A stretch of DNA of 64,000 nt from contig PKRE01000008.1 in the NCBI GenBank assembly GCA_017577615.1, positions 1 through 64,000 on the forward strand, given 5' to 3'. Below, in pieces: positions 52,431 through 59,951 of the stretch; the first letter of the stretch is position 1, and each line of letters begins with the position of its first letter. The translations under genes and the position numbers were made by a program. The DNA comes from Gammaproteobacteria bacterium. GTDB lineage: Bacteria; Pseudomonadota; Gammaproteobacteria; Steroidobacterales; Steroidobacteraceae. The notes under the pieces were generated by a model. It searched no databases, was not told where the DNA came from, and saw only the letters and a list, made by a program, of their open reading frames with translations.

Positions 52431-53420
52431 ATGTTCGGAATCAAATTCAAAAAGGATACCGCGCAGCAGGCTCAGGACAGCGCGCCCGAGCCCAGCGAAA
52501 AGAAGGCGGGTTTCTTCGCACGCCTGCGCGCGAAGCTGAACAAAGGCAACTCGTGGCTCACCTACGACCTCGCCAACTTACTACCGGGCGGGAAGATCGA
52601 CGAGGCAGTGCTCGATGAGCTCGAGACTCGCCTCATCACCGCCGACGTCGGCATTGAGACCACCGAGCGCATCCTGAGCGGATTGCGTAAGAGAGTTGCG
52701 CGCAAGGAGCTGGGCGACCTGAATGCCCTCCTCAATGCGTTGCGCGGCTCGCTGCTCGAAATCCTTCAGCCGGTCGAGCAGCCACTCGAGATCGATCCGG
52801 CCAAGTCACCGTTCGCTGTGCTGGTCGTGGGCGTCAACGGCGCCGGTAAGACGACAACCATCGGCAAGCTCGCCCACTTGATGAAGCATCACGGAATGAA
52901 AGTGCTCCTCGCCGCGGGCGATACCTTCAGAGCCGCAGCAGTGGAGCAACTACAGATCTGGGGCGAGCGCAATCAAGTGCCGGTCATCGCACAGGCAACG
53001 GGTGCCGATCCGGCTGCCGTCGTCTTCGATGCCATGCAGGCAGCGAAAGCGCGTGGCTGTGACGTCATGATCGCCGATACGGCCGGCCGCCTACATACGC
53101 AGTCGAACTTGATGGACGAGCTCAAGAAAATCAAACGGGTGATGGGCCGCGTCGATGAGGCTGCGCCACACGAAGTTCTGCTCGTCCTCGACGCCACGCA
53201 GGGTCAGAACGCGCTGCAGCAGGCACGACTGTTCCATGAGGCGCTTGGCGTCACCGGGCTGGTGCTCACGAAGCTCGACGGCACGGCAAAAGGCGGCATC
53301 GTGCTGGCCATTGCCAGCGAGCTGAAGATCCCGATTCGCTTCATCGGCATCGGGGAAGGCGCCGAGGACTTCCAGGCATTCCAGGCCGAGCCGTTCGTGG
53401 ACGCGGTGCTGAAAGCTTGA
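52431..53420 (+). CDS. ftsY: Signal recognition particle receptor FtsY
   Basis: 329 residues from ATG 52431 (AGGA 8 bases upstream). A short charged N-terminal region (1-40) replaces the long acidic A domain of E. coli FtsY. An N domain (about 45-120) and a GTPase G domain follow with GVNGAGKTTTIGKLA (G1), DTFRAAA (G2), DTAGRLHTQ (G3), TKLDGTAKGG (G4) and GIGE (G5). Docks ribosome-SRP complexes at the SecYEG membrane site. First of the ftsY-ftsE-ftsX-rpoH series. Confidence 0.96.
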   Translation: MFGIKFKKDTAQQAQDSAPEPSEKKAGFFARLRAKLNKGNSWLTYDLANLLPGGKIDEAVLDELETRLITADVGIETTERILSGLRKRVARKELGDLNALLNALRGSLLEILQPVEQPLEIDPAKSPFAVLVVGVNGAGKTTTIGKLAHLMKHHGMKVLLAAGDTFRAAAVEQLQIWGERNQVPVIAQATGADPAAVVFDAMQAAKARGCDVMIADTAGRLHTQSNLMDELKKIKRVMGRVDEAAPHEVLLVLDATQGQNALQQARLFHEALGVTGLVLTKLDGTAKGGIVLAIASELKIPIRFIGIGEGAEDFQAFQAEPFVDAVLKA

Positions 53421-53560
53421 GCGGCGCGCGGCGGAAACTCGCCGCGGACAAGATCCTGCGGGCGGACACCTCCCACGAAGGTGGATGCAGTGTAAATTTT
53501 GGAATACCGTCCCGGCTACATCACGAGCCGCGAGCAGCCCCGAGCCCTAACCGTGCCAGC

Positions 53561-54295
53561 ATGATTCGCTTCGACCACGTCTACAAACGATATCCGAACG
53601 GTCGGGAAGCGCTCAGCAACGTATCGCTCGAGGTTGCGCGCGGCGAGCTCGTGTTCGTCACTGGCCACTCCGGCGCAGGCAAATCGAGCCTCCTCAAGCT
53701 GATCGCGCTCATCGAGCGGCCCACGCGCGGGCAGCTCATCGTGAACGGTCAGAACGTCGCCGGGGTGTCACGCCGCAAGATTCCCGCGTTTCGACGCCAG
53801 ATCGGGATGGTCTTTCAGGACCACAAGCTGCTCTACGATCGCACCGTGTTCGACAACGTCGCGCTGCCGCTGGTCATCGCGGGTGTCAGGACCAAGGAAA
53901 TCGGGAAGCGGGTGCGTGCGGCGCTCGATCAGGTCGGGCTGCTGGGCCGCGAGCAATGCTTGCCGCTCGAATTGTCCACGGGCGAGCAGCAGCGGGTCGG
54001 CATCGCACGGGCGGTGGTCAGCAAGCCCCCTTTGCTGATCGCGGACGAGCCAACGGGCAATCTGGACCCGGACCTCTCACTCGAGGTCATGAACCTCTTC
54101 CGCCGCTTCAACGAGGTCGGCGTCACCGTGCTGATCGCAAGTCACGATTTGTACTTGCTCGATCGTTTTCCCGTGCGCCGCATACGGCTCGAGAACGGGC
54201 GCATCGTCGATCCGGGCAACGCCGCTGCCGACGACGCAGCGCCGCTGCTCGATCCACGCAAGCTGCTCGAGCGCGAGCATGGAGCGCCCTCATGA
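53561..54295 (+). CDS. ftsE: Cell division ATP-binding protein FtsE
   Basis: 244 residues from ATG 53561. ABC ATPase: Walker A GHSGAGKSSLL, Q-loop MVFQDHKLL, signature LSTGEQQRVGIARA, Walker B LLIADEPTGNLD and the switch His in IASHDLYLL. With FtsX it controls periplasmic amidase activation during septation. Two features are unusual: the signature reads LSTGE instead of LSGGE, and there is a ~25-residue C-terminal extension compared with E. coli FtsE. Overlaps ftsX by four bases (ATGA). Confidence 0.94.
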   Translation: MIRFDHVYKRYPNGREALSNVSLEVARGELVFVTGHSGAGKSSLLKLIALIERPTRGQLIVNGQNVAGVSRRKIPAFRRQIGMVFQDHKLLYDRTVFDNVALPLVIAGVRTKEIGKRVRAALDQVGLLGREQCLPLELSTGEQQRVGIARAVVSKPPLLIADEPTGNLDPDLSLEVMNLFRRFNEVGVTVLIASHDLYLLDRFPVRRIRLENGRIVDPGNAAADDAAPLLDPRKLLEREHGAPS

Positions 54296-55206
54296 TCGCG
54301 TGGCTCACGAGGCATCTGCAGACGCTGGTGGGCTCGCTCGGCCGGCTGTCGCAGCAGAAGTTTTCGACCTTTCTGACGATGCTCGTCATCGGTATCGCGC
54401 TGGCGCTGCCGACGTGCCTGCACGTGCTCGTCACGAACGCCCAACGCGCGACCGGCGCCTGGCATCGGGCCCTTGAGATCTCGGTATTCCTGCAGCCCCA
54501 AACCCCAGAGACCGAGGCGCAACAGCTCGCAGACCGTATTAGCAAGCGGCGCGACGTTGCGCAGGTCGAGCTCATCACCGCCGCGAAGGGCCTCGAGGAG
54601 TTTCAGCGGCAGTCCGGCTTCGGCGAGGCGCTCGCCGCACTCAATGAGAACCCCCTCCCCCACGCGCTCTTGGTGCGCCCGGACGGCGCGTACACCTCGA
54701 CCGACCATCTCGCCGAGCTGGCGGCATGGATCCGGGAGCTCCCATCGGTTGACATCGTGCAGCTCGACACTGGATGGGTCGAGCGGCTCAACGCGATATT
54801 AGAGGCGATCAGCCGCGCGATCGTGATCGCGACCGCACTGCTTGCGCTTGGCGTGCTCGTCATCGTGGGTAACACCATCCGCCTGGACATCCAAAATCGC
54901 CGCGCCGAAATCGAGATCACCAAGCTGGTTGGCGGCAGTGACGGCTTCGTGCGCCGTCCGTTTCTCTACAGCGGGCTGTGGTATGGCTTGGGGGGCGCGG
55001 TGCTGGCCTGGCTCATCACCGCCCTCGTGGTAAGCGCCCTGCGCGATCCGGTCGGACGAATCGCGAGCCTTTACGGCAGCAGCTTCGAGCTGGCCTCGCT
55101 GGACCTCGGCACATCGACCAAGCTCTTGCTGACCGGCGCCGCTCTTGGCTGGATCGGCTCTTTCCTTTCAGCCACGCGGCACCTCCGGGACATCGAACCC
55201 AGCTAA
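54292..55206 (+). CDS. ftsX: Cell division membrane protein FtsX
   Basis: 304 residues from ATG 54292, overlapping the ftsE stop. One N-terminal membrane segment (about 27-50), a periplasmic domain (about 50-170: ALEISVFLQPQ, LDTGWVERLNAI) and three C-terminal segments (about 175-200, 225-250, 275-295). The VGNTIRLDIQNRRAEIEITKLVGGSDGFVRRPF stretch (in part: IRLDIQNRRAEIEI, KLVGG) is the FtsX hallmark. Forms the FtsEX complex with the upstream ATPase. Confidence 0.95.
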   Translation: MIAWLTRHLQTLVGSLGRLSQQKFSTFLTMLVIGIALALPTCLHVLVTNAQRATGAWHRALEISVFLQPQTPETEAQQLADRISKRRDVAQVELITAAKGLEEFQRQSGFGEALAALNENPLPHALLVRPDGAYTSTDHLAELAAWIRELPSVDIVQLDTGWVERLNAILEAISRAIVIATALLALGVLVIVGNTIRLDIQNRRAEIEITKLVGGSDGFVRRPFLYSGLWYGLGGAVLAWLITALVVSALRDPVGRIASLYGSSFELASLDLGTSTKLLLTGAALGWIGSFLSATRHLRDIEPS

Positions 55207-55294
55207 GACCTGAGGAACCCTCCCTGGGGTCGGGGCGTCCAAGGTCTGTATCGCCTCCGCCTGGACCGGGCGCGTCTGTGAACTTCCCGCGTTG

Positions 55295-55321
55295 TTAGCA
55301 CTCTAAGGCGGTGAGTGCTAA
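55295..55321 (+). promoter_or_regulatory. Perfect CIRCE operator (HrcA binding site) upstream of rpoH
   Basis: TTAGCACTC-N9-GAGTGCTAA, with both 9-bp arms identical to the CIRCE consensus and the standard 9-bp spacer. A -10-like TAAAAT (55319-55324) overlaps its right arm, so HrcA binding would block RNA polymerase. It ends 52 bp before the rpoH start. Confidence 0.92.
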
Positions 55322-55373
55322 AATCCACCCCGTGGTCGGGCACACCCGGCCCCAGAAGGAGGAATGAACAGTA

Positions 55374-56258
55374 ATGACGACGGCTTCTACCGCACTGGTA
55401 CGTTCCAGCACCGATCTGGTCTTGGCTGGACCAGTCGGTAGCTTGGACGCGTATGTCGAACGTGTGTCACGCATCCCCGTGCTTTCGCGAGAGGAAGAGA
55501 TGGCGCTCGCCCGTCGCTTCCGCGACGAGGGCGACCTGGATGCAGCGCGCCAACTGGTGCTGTCGCACCTGCGTTTCGTGGTGCACATCGCCCGCGGCTA
55601 CACGGGCTACGGGCTACCCGTCGGCGACCTGATCCAGGAAGGTAACGTAGGCCTCATGAAGGCGGTGAAGCGCTTCGACCCGGACATCGGGGTGCGGCTC
55701 GTGTCGTTTGCCGTGCACTGGATTCGCGCGGAGATCCACGAGTACGTGCTTCGTAATTGGCGGCTCGTGAAGATCGCGACCACCAAGGCGCAGCGCAAGC
55801 TCTTCTTCAACCTGCGCCGCTTCAAGAAGAACCTGGGCTGGCTGACGGAAAGCGAGACGCGCGCGATCGCGAAAGACCTCGGCGTGACGCCGGCAGAGGT
55901 CACGGAGATGGAGCAGCGCCTTAGCTCGCGCGACCTCTCCTTCGACCCCGCGCCGGATGCAGACGACGAGGAGAGCTCGTATTCGCCGTCCGCCTATCTG
56001 CCGCATCCGGAAGCCGACCCCTCCGTGGTGGTCGAGCGCGAGCAGTGGGACGAGGACACAGCCGAGCGGTTGTCGCAAGCGCTCGAGACGCTCGATGATC
56101 GCAGCCGCAACATCCTCAAGAGCCGCTGGATGACCGAAGAAAAGGCGACGTTGCACGAGCTCGCGGATCGATACGGCGTTTCCGCCGAGCGCATCCGCCA
56201 GATCGAGGCGAATGCCATTAAGAAGCTGCGCGGGCTGATCGCAGAACCCGCAGCTTGA
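55374..56258 (+). CDS. rpoH: RNA polymerase sigma-32 (heat-shock) factor RpoH
   Basis: 294 residues. Region 2 holds SREEEMALARRFRDEGD, GLPVGDLIQEGNVGLMKAV and VRLVSFAVHWIRAEIHEYVL; the RpoH box QRKLFFNLRR (about 140-149) distinguishes it from other sigma-70 members; region 4.2 is LHELADRYGVSAERIRQIE. Directs transcription of heat-shock genes. AAGGAGG lies 11 bases before the ATG. An out-of-frame ATG at 55364 is too close to it to be used efficiently. The CIRCE operator in its promoter region predicts HrcA repression. Confidence 0.96.
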   Translation: MTTASTALVRSSTDLVLAGPVGSLDAYVERVSRIPVLSREEEMALARRFRDEGDLDAARQLVLSHLRFVVHIARGYTGYGLPVGDLIQEGNVGLMKAVKRFDPDIGVRLVSFAVHWIRAEIHEYVLRNWRLVKIATTKAQRKLFFNLRRFKKNLGWLTESETRAIAKDLGVTPAEVTEMEQRLSSRDLSFDPAPDADDEESSYSPSAYLPHPEADPSVVVEREQWDEDTAERLSQALETLDDRSRNILKSRWMTEEKATLHELADRYGVSAERIRQIEANAIKKLRGLIAEPAA

Positions 56259-56261
56259 TGA

Positions 56262-56286
56262 AAAGGCCGGCACTGCCGGCCTTTTC
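56262..56286 (+). terminator. Intrinsic terminator of rpoH
   Basis: AAAAGGCCGGC-act-GCCGGCCTTTT, just after the rpoH stop. The A-run on the left also makes it usable for the leftward OmpA-like gene. Confidence 0.9.
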
Positions 56287-56385
56287 GTTTGCGGGACAGC
56301 CTAGCGGCTGACGCAGATGCCGGAGCATGGGGCAGGGCACATTTCTCTCCCGCGCTCCACGCCCCCAGTCCCGAGCCCTAAACCC

Positions 56386-57054
56386 TCACCCCTTTGTCAC
56401 GGGCACGATCGTCAGCTCGACACGACGATTTGCTGCGCGACCCTCTTCGGTGTCGTTGGACGCAATCGGATAGGCCTCGCCCGCACCGACGGTAATCAAA
56501 CGCTCTCTCTTGATCCCCTGGCTGACGAGATAGCTCGCCACGGCTTCCGCGCGCCGCTGCGAAAGCTGCAGGTTGTAGGCGTCGCTGCCCGTGCTGTCGG
56601 TATGGCCCGCCACCTCAACGACGGTCTTGTCGTACTCCTTGAGCACCAGCGCGACGCCGTCAAGCACGTTGAAAAAGCGTGCGTTCAAGTCAGCGCTATT
56701 GACGGCGAACGTGATGTGGCCCGGCATGTTGAGCGTGATGTTGTTACCGATGCGGGTCACGCTCACTCCCGTACCCTCGAGACGCTGTCTGAGCTTTGCC
56801 TCCTGCACATCCATGTAATAACCGACTCCGGCGCCCGCAAGCGCACCGACACCGGCACCGATCAGCGCGTTCTCGAGCTTGTCGCCCTTCGTCAAGAGCC
56901 CAGCGACTGCGCCAGCCGCTGCGCCGATGCCGGCGCCCTTGACCGCTTTGCTGGTTTGCGTCTCCCGTGTGTATGGATTGACGGTCGTGCAACCGCTTGC
57001 GGCAAATACCAAGAGGGCGCCAATACTCATCCATTTGACGAACGCATTTTGCAT
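56386..57054 (-). CDS. OmpA-family lipoprotein with glycine-zipper segment (YiaD-like)
   Basis: 222 residues from ATG 57054 (GGAG 7 bases upstream). Lipoprotein signal with lipobox FAASGC (Cys about 22). A glycine/alanine-zipper stretch (GAGIGAAAGAVAGLLTKG, about 40-80) precedes the OmpA peptidoglycan-binding domain (about 105-215) with VEVAGHTDSTGSDAYN and SQRRAEAVASYL. The Asp and Arg residues that bind diaminopimelate are present (TDSTG, NRRVEL). Anchors the outer membrane to peptidoglycan. Stand-alone gene. Confidence 0.92.
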   Translation of the reverse strand: MQNAFVKWMSIGALLVFAASGCTTVNPYTRETQTSKAVKGAGIGAAAGAVAGLLTKGDKLENALIGAGVGALAGAGVGYYMDVQEAKLRQRLEGTGVSVTRIGNNITLNMPGHITFAVNSADLNARFFNVLDGVALVLKEYDKTVVEVAGHTDSTGSDAYNLQLSQRRAEAVASYLVSQGIKRERLITVGAGEAYPIASNDTEEGRAANRRVELTIVPVTKG

Positions 57055-57258
57055 ATTTCTTCTCCTGTGCTCGTGCTTCTTGTCTCGTCGTTCCGTTCCA
57101 GCGTCACGAGCTGGCGCTGAACACCGCCTGAATTCTAACGGGCCGCGGCCCCGAGCAAGCGTGTGGTGCGTTCCGGCGACGCCTCTTCGCTGTAGCTGCA
57201 AGCCCTCGAGCAAGTGAACGGTGAGCCGCGGCCGCTCATGGGCCGCGCTCCAAGCCCG

Positions 57259-57726
57259 TTAATACCGAATCCCCAATCGCCGGTAGAGGAAGCTCAGCAA
57301 CCACAGCGGCCCAATCATGAGGAACTGCACGTCTTGCAGGAATGACGGCCGCTTGCCTTCGACATGGTGGCCGACGAACTGCCCGATCCAAGCAACGATG
57401 AACAGCGTCGCGCATACTGCCCATAACGGCCACGGCAGATGCGTCAGCGCCAGCACACATAACGTCACCAAGACAGAAAAGACCAGCATGCCGAGCGCGA
57501 GCGACGTCGACAAGCGCAAGTAATAGAGCACGCCGAAAACGAGCAGAAGCGTGCCCCAGTTGAGAAGCGGCGAGATCTCGCGCATCCCCTGCGGCACCGG
57601 CAGCGACCACAGCAATCCGACCAAGCTCACGACGATGATGGGAACACAGATCCAATGTAACAGCTTGTTCGTTTCGTTCTGGTGACTTTCGCCGTATTCG
57701 GCAAGCCACTGTTGGACGGTTTTCAT
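57259..57726 (-). CDS. Mpo1-like (DUF962) membrane protein
   Basis: 155 residues from ATG 57726. MKTVQQWLAEYGESHQNETN is followed by HWICVPII, four hydrophobic segments (about 25-50, 55-75, 77-100, 103-120) and WIGQFVGHHVEGKRPSF, the family hallmark with conserved His residues. The yeast relative Mpo1 is an Fe-dependent dioxygenase that alpha-oxidises 2-hydroxy fatty acids; the bacterial role is untested. The longer frame to 57759 is less likely. Confidence 0.85.
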   Translation of the reverse strand: MKTVQQWLAEYGESHQNETNKLLHWICVPIIVVSLVGLLWSLPVPQGMREISPLLNWGTLLLVFGVLYYLRLSTSLALGMLVFSVLVTLCVLALTHLPWPLWAVCATLFIVAWIGQFVGHHVEGKRPSFLQDVQFLMIGPLWLLSFLYRRLGIRY

Positions 57727-57866
57727 ACGCACGCACCCCAGCAGCGACGAGCGAACCATACGCTACTCGCGTGCACAGAGCGGGACAAGGCACAAAGTTG
57801 CATACTGCATGTGCACGACGCGGTAAGGCTTGTCGTCGCGGCCGGTGGTGGGTGGAGGTGACCGCT

Positions 57867-59045
57867 ATGTTGAAGACTCAAAAGCCCGCAGTCGACCCGC
57901 TCGACCTATGCGCCGTGCGCACGGCGTTGAGCGATGAAGAGCGTCTCGTGCAAGACTCCGTCGCAAAATTCGTCGATGACGAGGTATTGCCCATTATCGG
58001 TGAATGCTTCGAGCACGGACGGTTCCCGCGCGAGCTCGTACCGAAGCTTGCAGCGCTCGGAGTGCTCGGCTGCTCGATCGAAGGCTACGGTTGCGCCGGT
58101 CTCAATGCCATCAGCTACGGGCTCATTTGTCAGGAGCTCGAGCGTGGCGACTCGGCGCTACGCAGCTTCGTCTCGGTCCAGTCGAGCTTGTGTATGTTCC
58201 CGATCCACGCATACGGCAGCGAAGAGCAAAGGCGCCGCTGGCTGCCGCAAATGGCAAGCGGCGAGATCATCGCCTGCTTCGGTTTGACGGAGCCCCACGG
58301 CGGATCAGATCCAGCGAACATGAAGACCTATGCGCGTCGTAAGGGCGGGGACTGGATCCTGAACGGCTCGAAAACGTGGATCACGAACGGCTGCATCGCC
58401 GACCTCGCCGTCGTATGGGCGCAGACGGACGAAGGCATCCGCGGTTTTCTCGTCGAAAAAGACTTCAAGGGTTTTGCCACTGCGCCCATCAAGCACAAAA
58501 TGAGCTTGCGCGCATCTATCACTTCCAGCCTTTTCCTCGACAACGTCGTCGTGCCGGAAGCCAACGTATTGCCCAACGTCGTTGGGCTGAAGGGTCCCCT
58601 CTCGTGTCTCACGCAGGCCCGCTATGGCATCTGTTGGGGCGTGATCGGCGCTGCCCAGGGATGTCTGGCGCAAGCGCTCGAGTACACAACTACACGCGCG
58701 CTGTTCGGCAAGCCGCTTGCCGCCACGCAGGCGGTACAGATCCGCCTCGCGGACATGGCCCGCCGGATCGCGAGCTCACAGCTGCTCGCTCTGCAGCTCG
58801 GACGTCTCAAGGATGCTGGACACCTGTCGCCGATCCAGGTGTCGCTTGCGAAGTGGAACAACACGCGCGCCGCGCTCGACGTTGCCCGCCAGGCCCGCGA
58901 CCTGCTCGGTGGCGCGGGCATCACAGTCGAGTACGTCCCCATTCGCCATGCGCTCAATCTGGAAAGCGTCGTCACCTACGAAGGTACCGAGACCATCCAT
59001 CAACTCACCGTTGGACGAGCGCTGACCGGATTCGATGCGTTCTGA
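57867..59045 (+). CDS. gcdH: Glutaryl-CoA dehydrogenase
   Basis: 392 residues from ATG 57867 (GGAGG 8 bases upstream). Acyl-CoA dehydrogenase fold. LRSFVSVQSSLCMFPI is the GCDH substrate-binding signature, with the Arg that holds the glutaryl carboxylate. FGLTEPHGGSDPA is the FAD region, and catalytic Glu372 is in VTYEGTETIHQL. GITVEYVPIRHALNLE also matches GCDH. Oxidatively decarboxylates glutaryl-CoA to crotonyl-CoA in lysine/tryptophan/benzoate breakdown. No other gene of the pathway is adjacent. Confidence 0.92.
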   Translation: MLKTQKPAVDPLDLCAVRTALSDEERLVQDSVAKFVDDEVLPIIGECFEHGRFPRELVPKLAALGVLGCSIEGYGCAGLNAISYGLICQELERGDSALRSFVSVQSSLCMFPIHAYGSEEQRRRWLPQMASGEIIACFGLTEPHGGSDPANMKTYARRKGGDWILNGSKTWITNGCIADLAVVWAQTDEGIRGFLVEKDFKGFATAPIKHKMSLRASITSSLFLDNVVVPEANVLPNVVGLKGPLSCLTQARYGICWGVIGAAQGCLAQALEYTTTRALFGKPLAATQAVQIRLADMARRIASSQLLALQLGRLKDAGHLSPIQVSLAKWNNTRAALDVARQARDLLGGAGITVEYVPIRHALNLESVVTYEGTETIHQLTVGRALTGFDAF

Positions 59046-59179
59046 TTGCCTCGCTGCCGGCCATTCGCGCTTGCAGCGACACTGCGCCGAGATGGCGAAT
59101 TGTGATCAATCGTGGCAGGTGGCTTCATCCACGCCCTGCGGCGCTAAACTGTCGAGCGACGAGTACTCCGGCCCACGGT

Positions 59180-59872
59180 ATGAGAAAGCTCATTGCGATC
59201 GTCGAAGACGAACCCGCGCTGCGAGATAACTACGCGGCCGCCTTCGAGCGCCACGGCTATGCGGTGCGCGGTTATGGCTCGCGTCAGGAAGCCTTGGACG
59301 CGTTCCGGATCAGGCTGCCCGACTTGGCCGTCATCGATGTCGGGCTGCGCGACGAGCCCGAAGGCGGCTTCGAGCTTTGCCGGGAGTTGCGCGCGATGTC
59401 CGCCGAGCTGCCGATCATCTTCCTGACCGCTCGCGATAGCGAAATCGATGCCGTATCCGGATTACGTTTGGGCGCGGGCGACTATTTGACCAAGGACATC
59501 AGTCTTGCCCACCTGATCGCACGAGTGACGGCTTTGTTCCGTCGCATCGAAGCACTGACGCAACCGTCGCACCGCGATCAGCTCATCACGCGGGGCGCGC
59601 TCGTCATCGACACCGCACGTCTGCATGCCACTTGGCGTGACAAGCCGCTCGGCCTGACGCTGACCGAGTTCTGGATTGTGCATGCCCTGGCGAAGCATCC
59701 TGGCCACGTGAAGAATCGACAACAACTCATGGATGCGGCAAATGTCGTTCTCGACGACAACACGATCACATCGCACATCAAGCGCATTCGCCGCAAGTTC
59801 CAAGCGATCGATCCCGGCTTCGACAGTATCGAAACGATGTATGGAATGGGCTATCGCTGGAAAGAAGCTTAA
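59180..59872 (+). CDS. pdsR: OmpR-type response regulator of the dedicated-sortase-system type (PdsR)
   Basis: 230 residues from ATG 59180. The receiver (1-120) has the acidic pair in IAIVEDEPAL, phospho-Asp in LAVIDVGLRDEPEGGFELC and Lys in DYLTKDIS. The OmpR/PhoB winged helix (about 135-228) contains LTLTEFWIVHALAKHPGHVK and TITSHIKRIRRKF. The unusual EPEGGFELCREL and LTKDISL segments match what I recall of the proteobacterial dedicated sortase system regulator family (TIGR03787). It lies 79 bp before the matching kinase. No sortase gene is in the window. Confidence 0.8.
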   Translation: MRKLIAIVEDEPALRDNYAAAFERHGYAVRGYGSRQEALDAFRIRLPDLAVIDVGLRDEPEGGFELCRELRAMSAELPIIFLTARDSEIDAVSGLRLGAGDYLTKDISLAHLIARVTALFRRIEALTQPSHRDQLITRGALVIDTARLHATWRDKPLGLTLTEFWIVHALAKHPGHVKNRQQLMDAANVVLDDNTITSHIKRIRRKFQAIDPGFDSIETMYGMGYRWKEA

Positions 59873-59951
59873 CGGGCGCTGGCGCGAGGTAGCTTGAAGC
59901 TGATTCCTCTTCACGCGGAGCGCAGCCGCCAGAGGCCGGTAACCCAAGAGA

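Noticed and set aside
55364..55440. Short upstream frame overlapping the rpoH start (ATG at 55364)
   Set aside because: The start is only one base from the ribosome-binding AAGGAGG, too close for initiation, and the peptide has no features. The in-frame rpoH ATG ten bases later is used.
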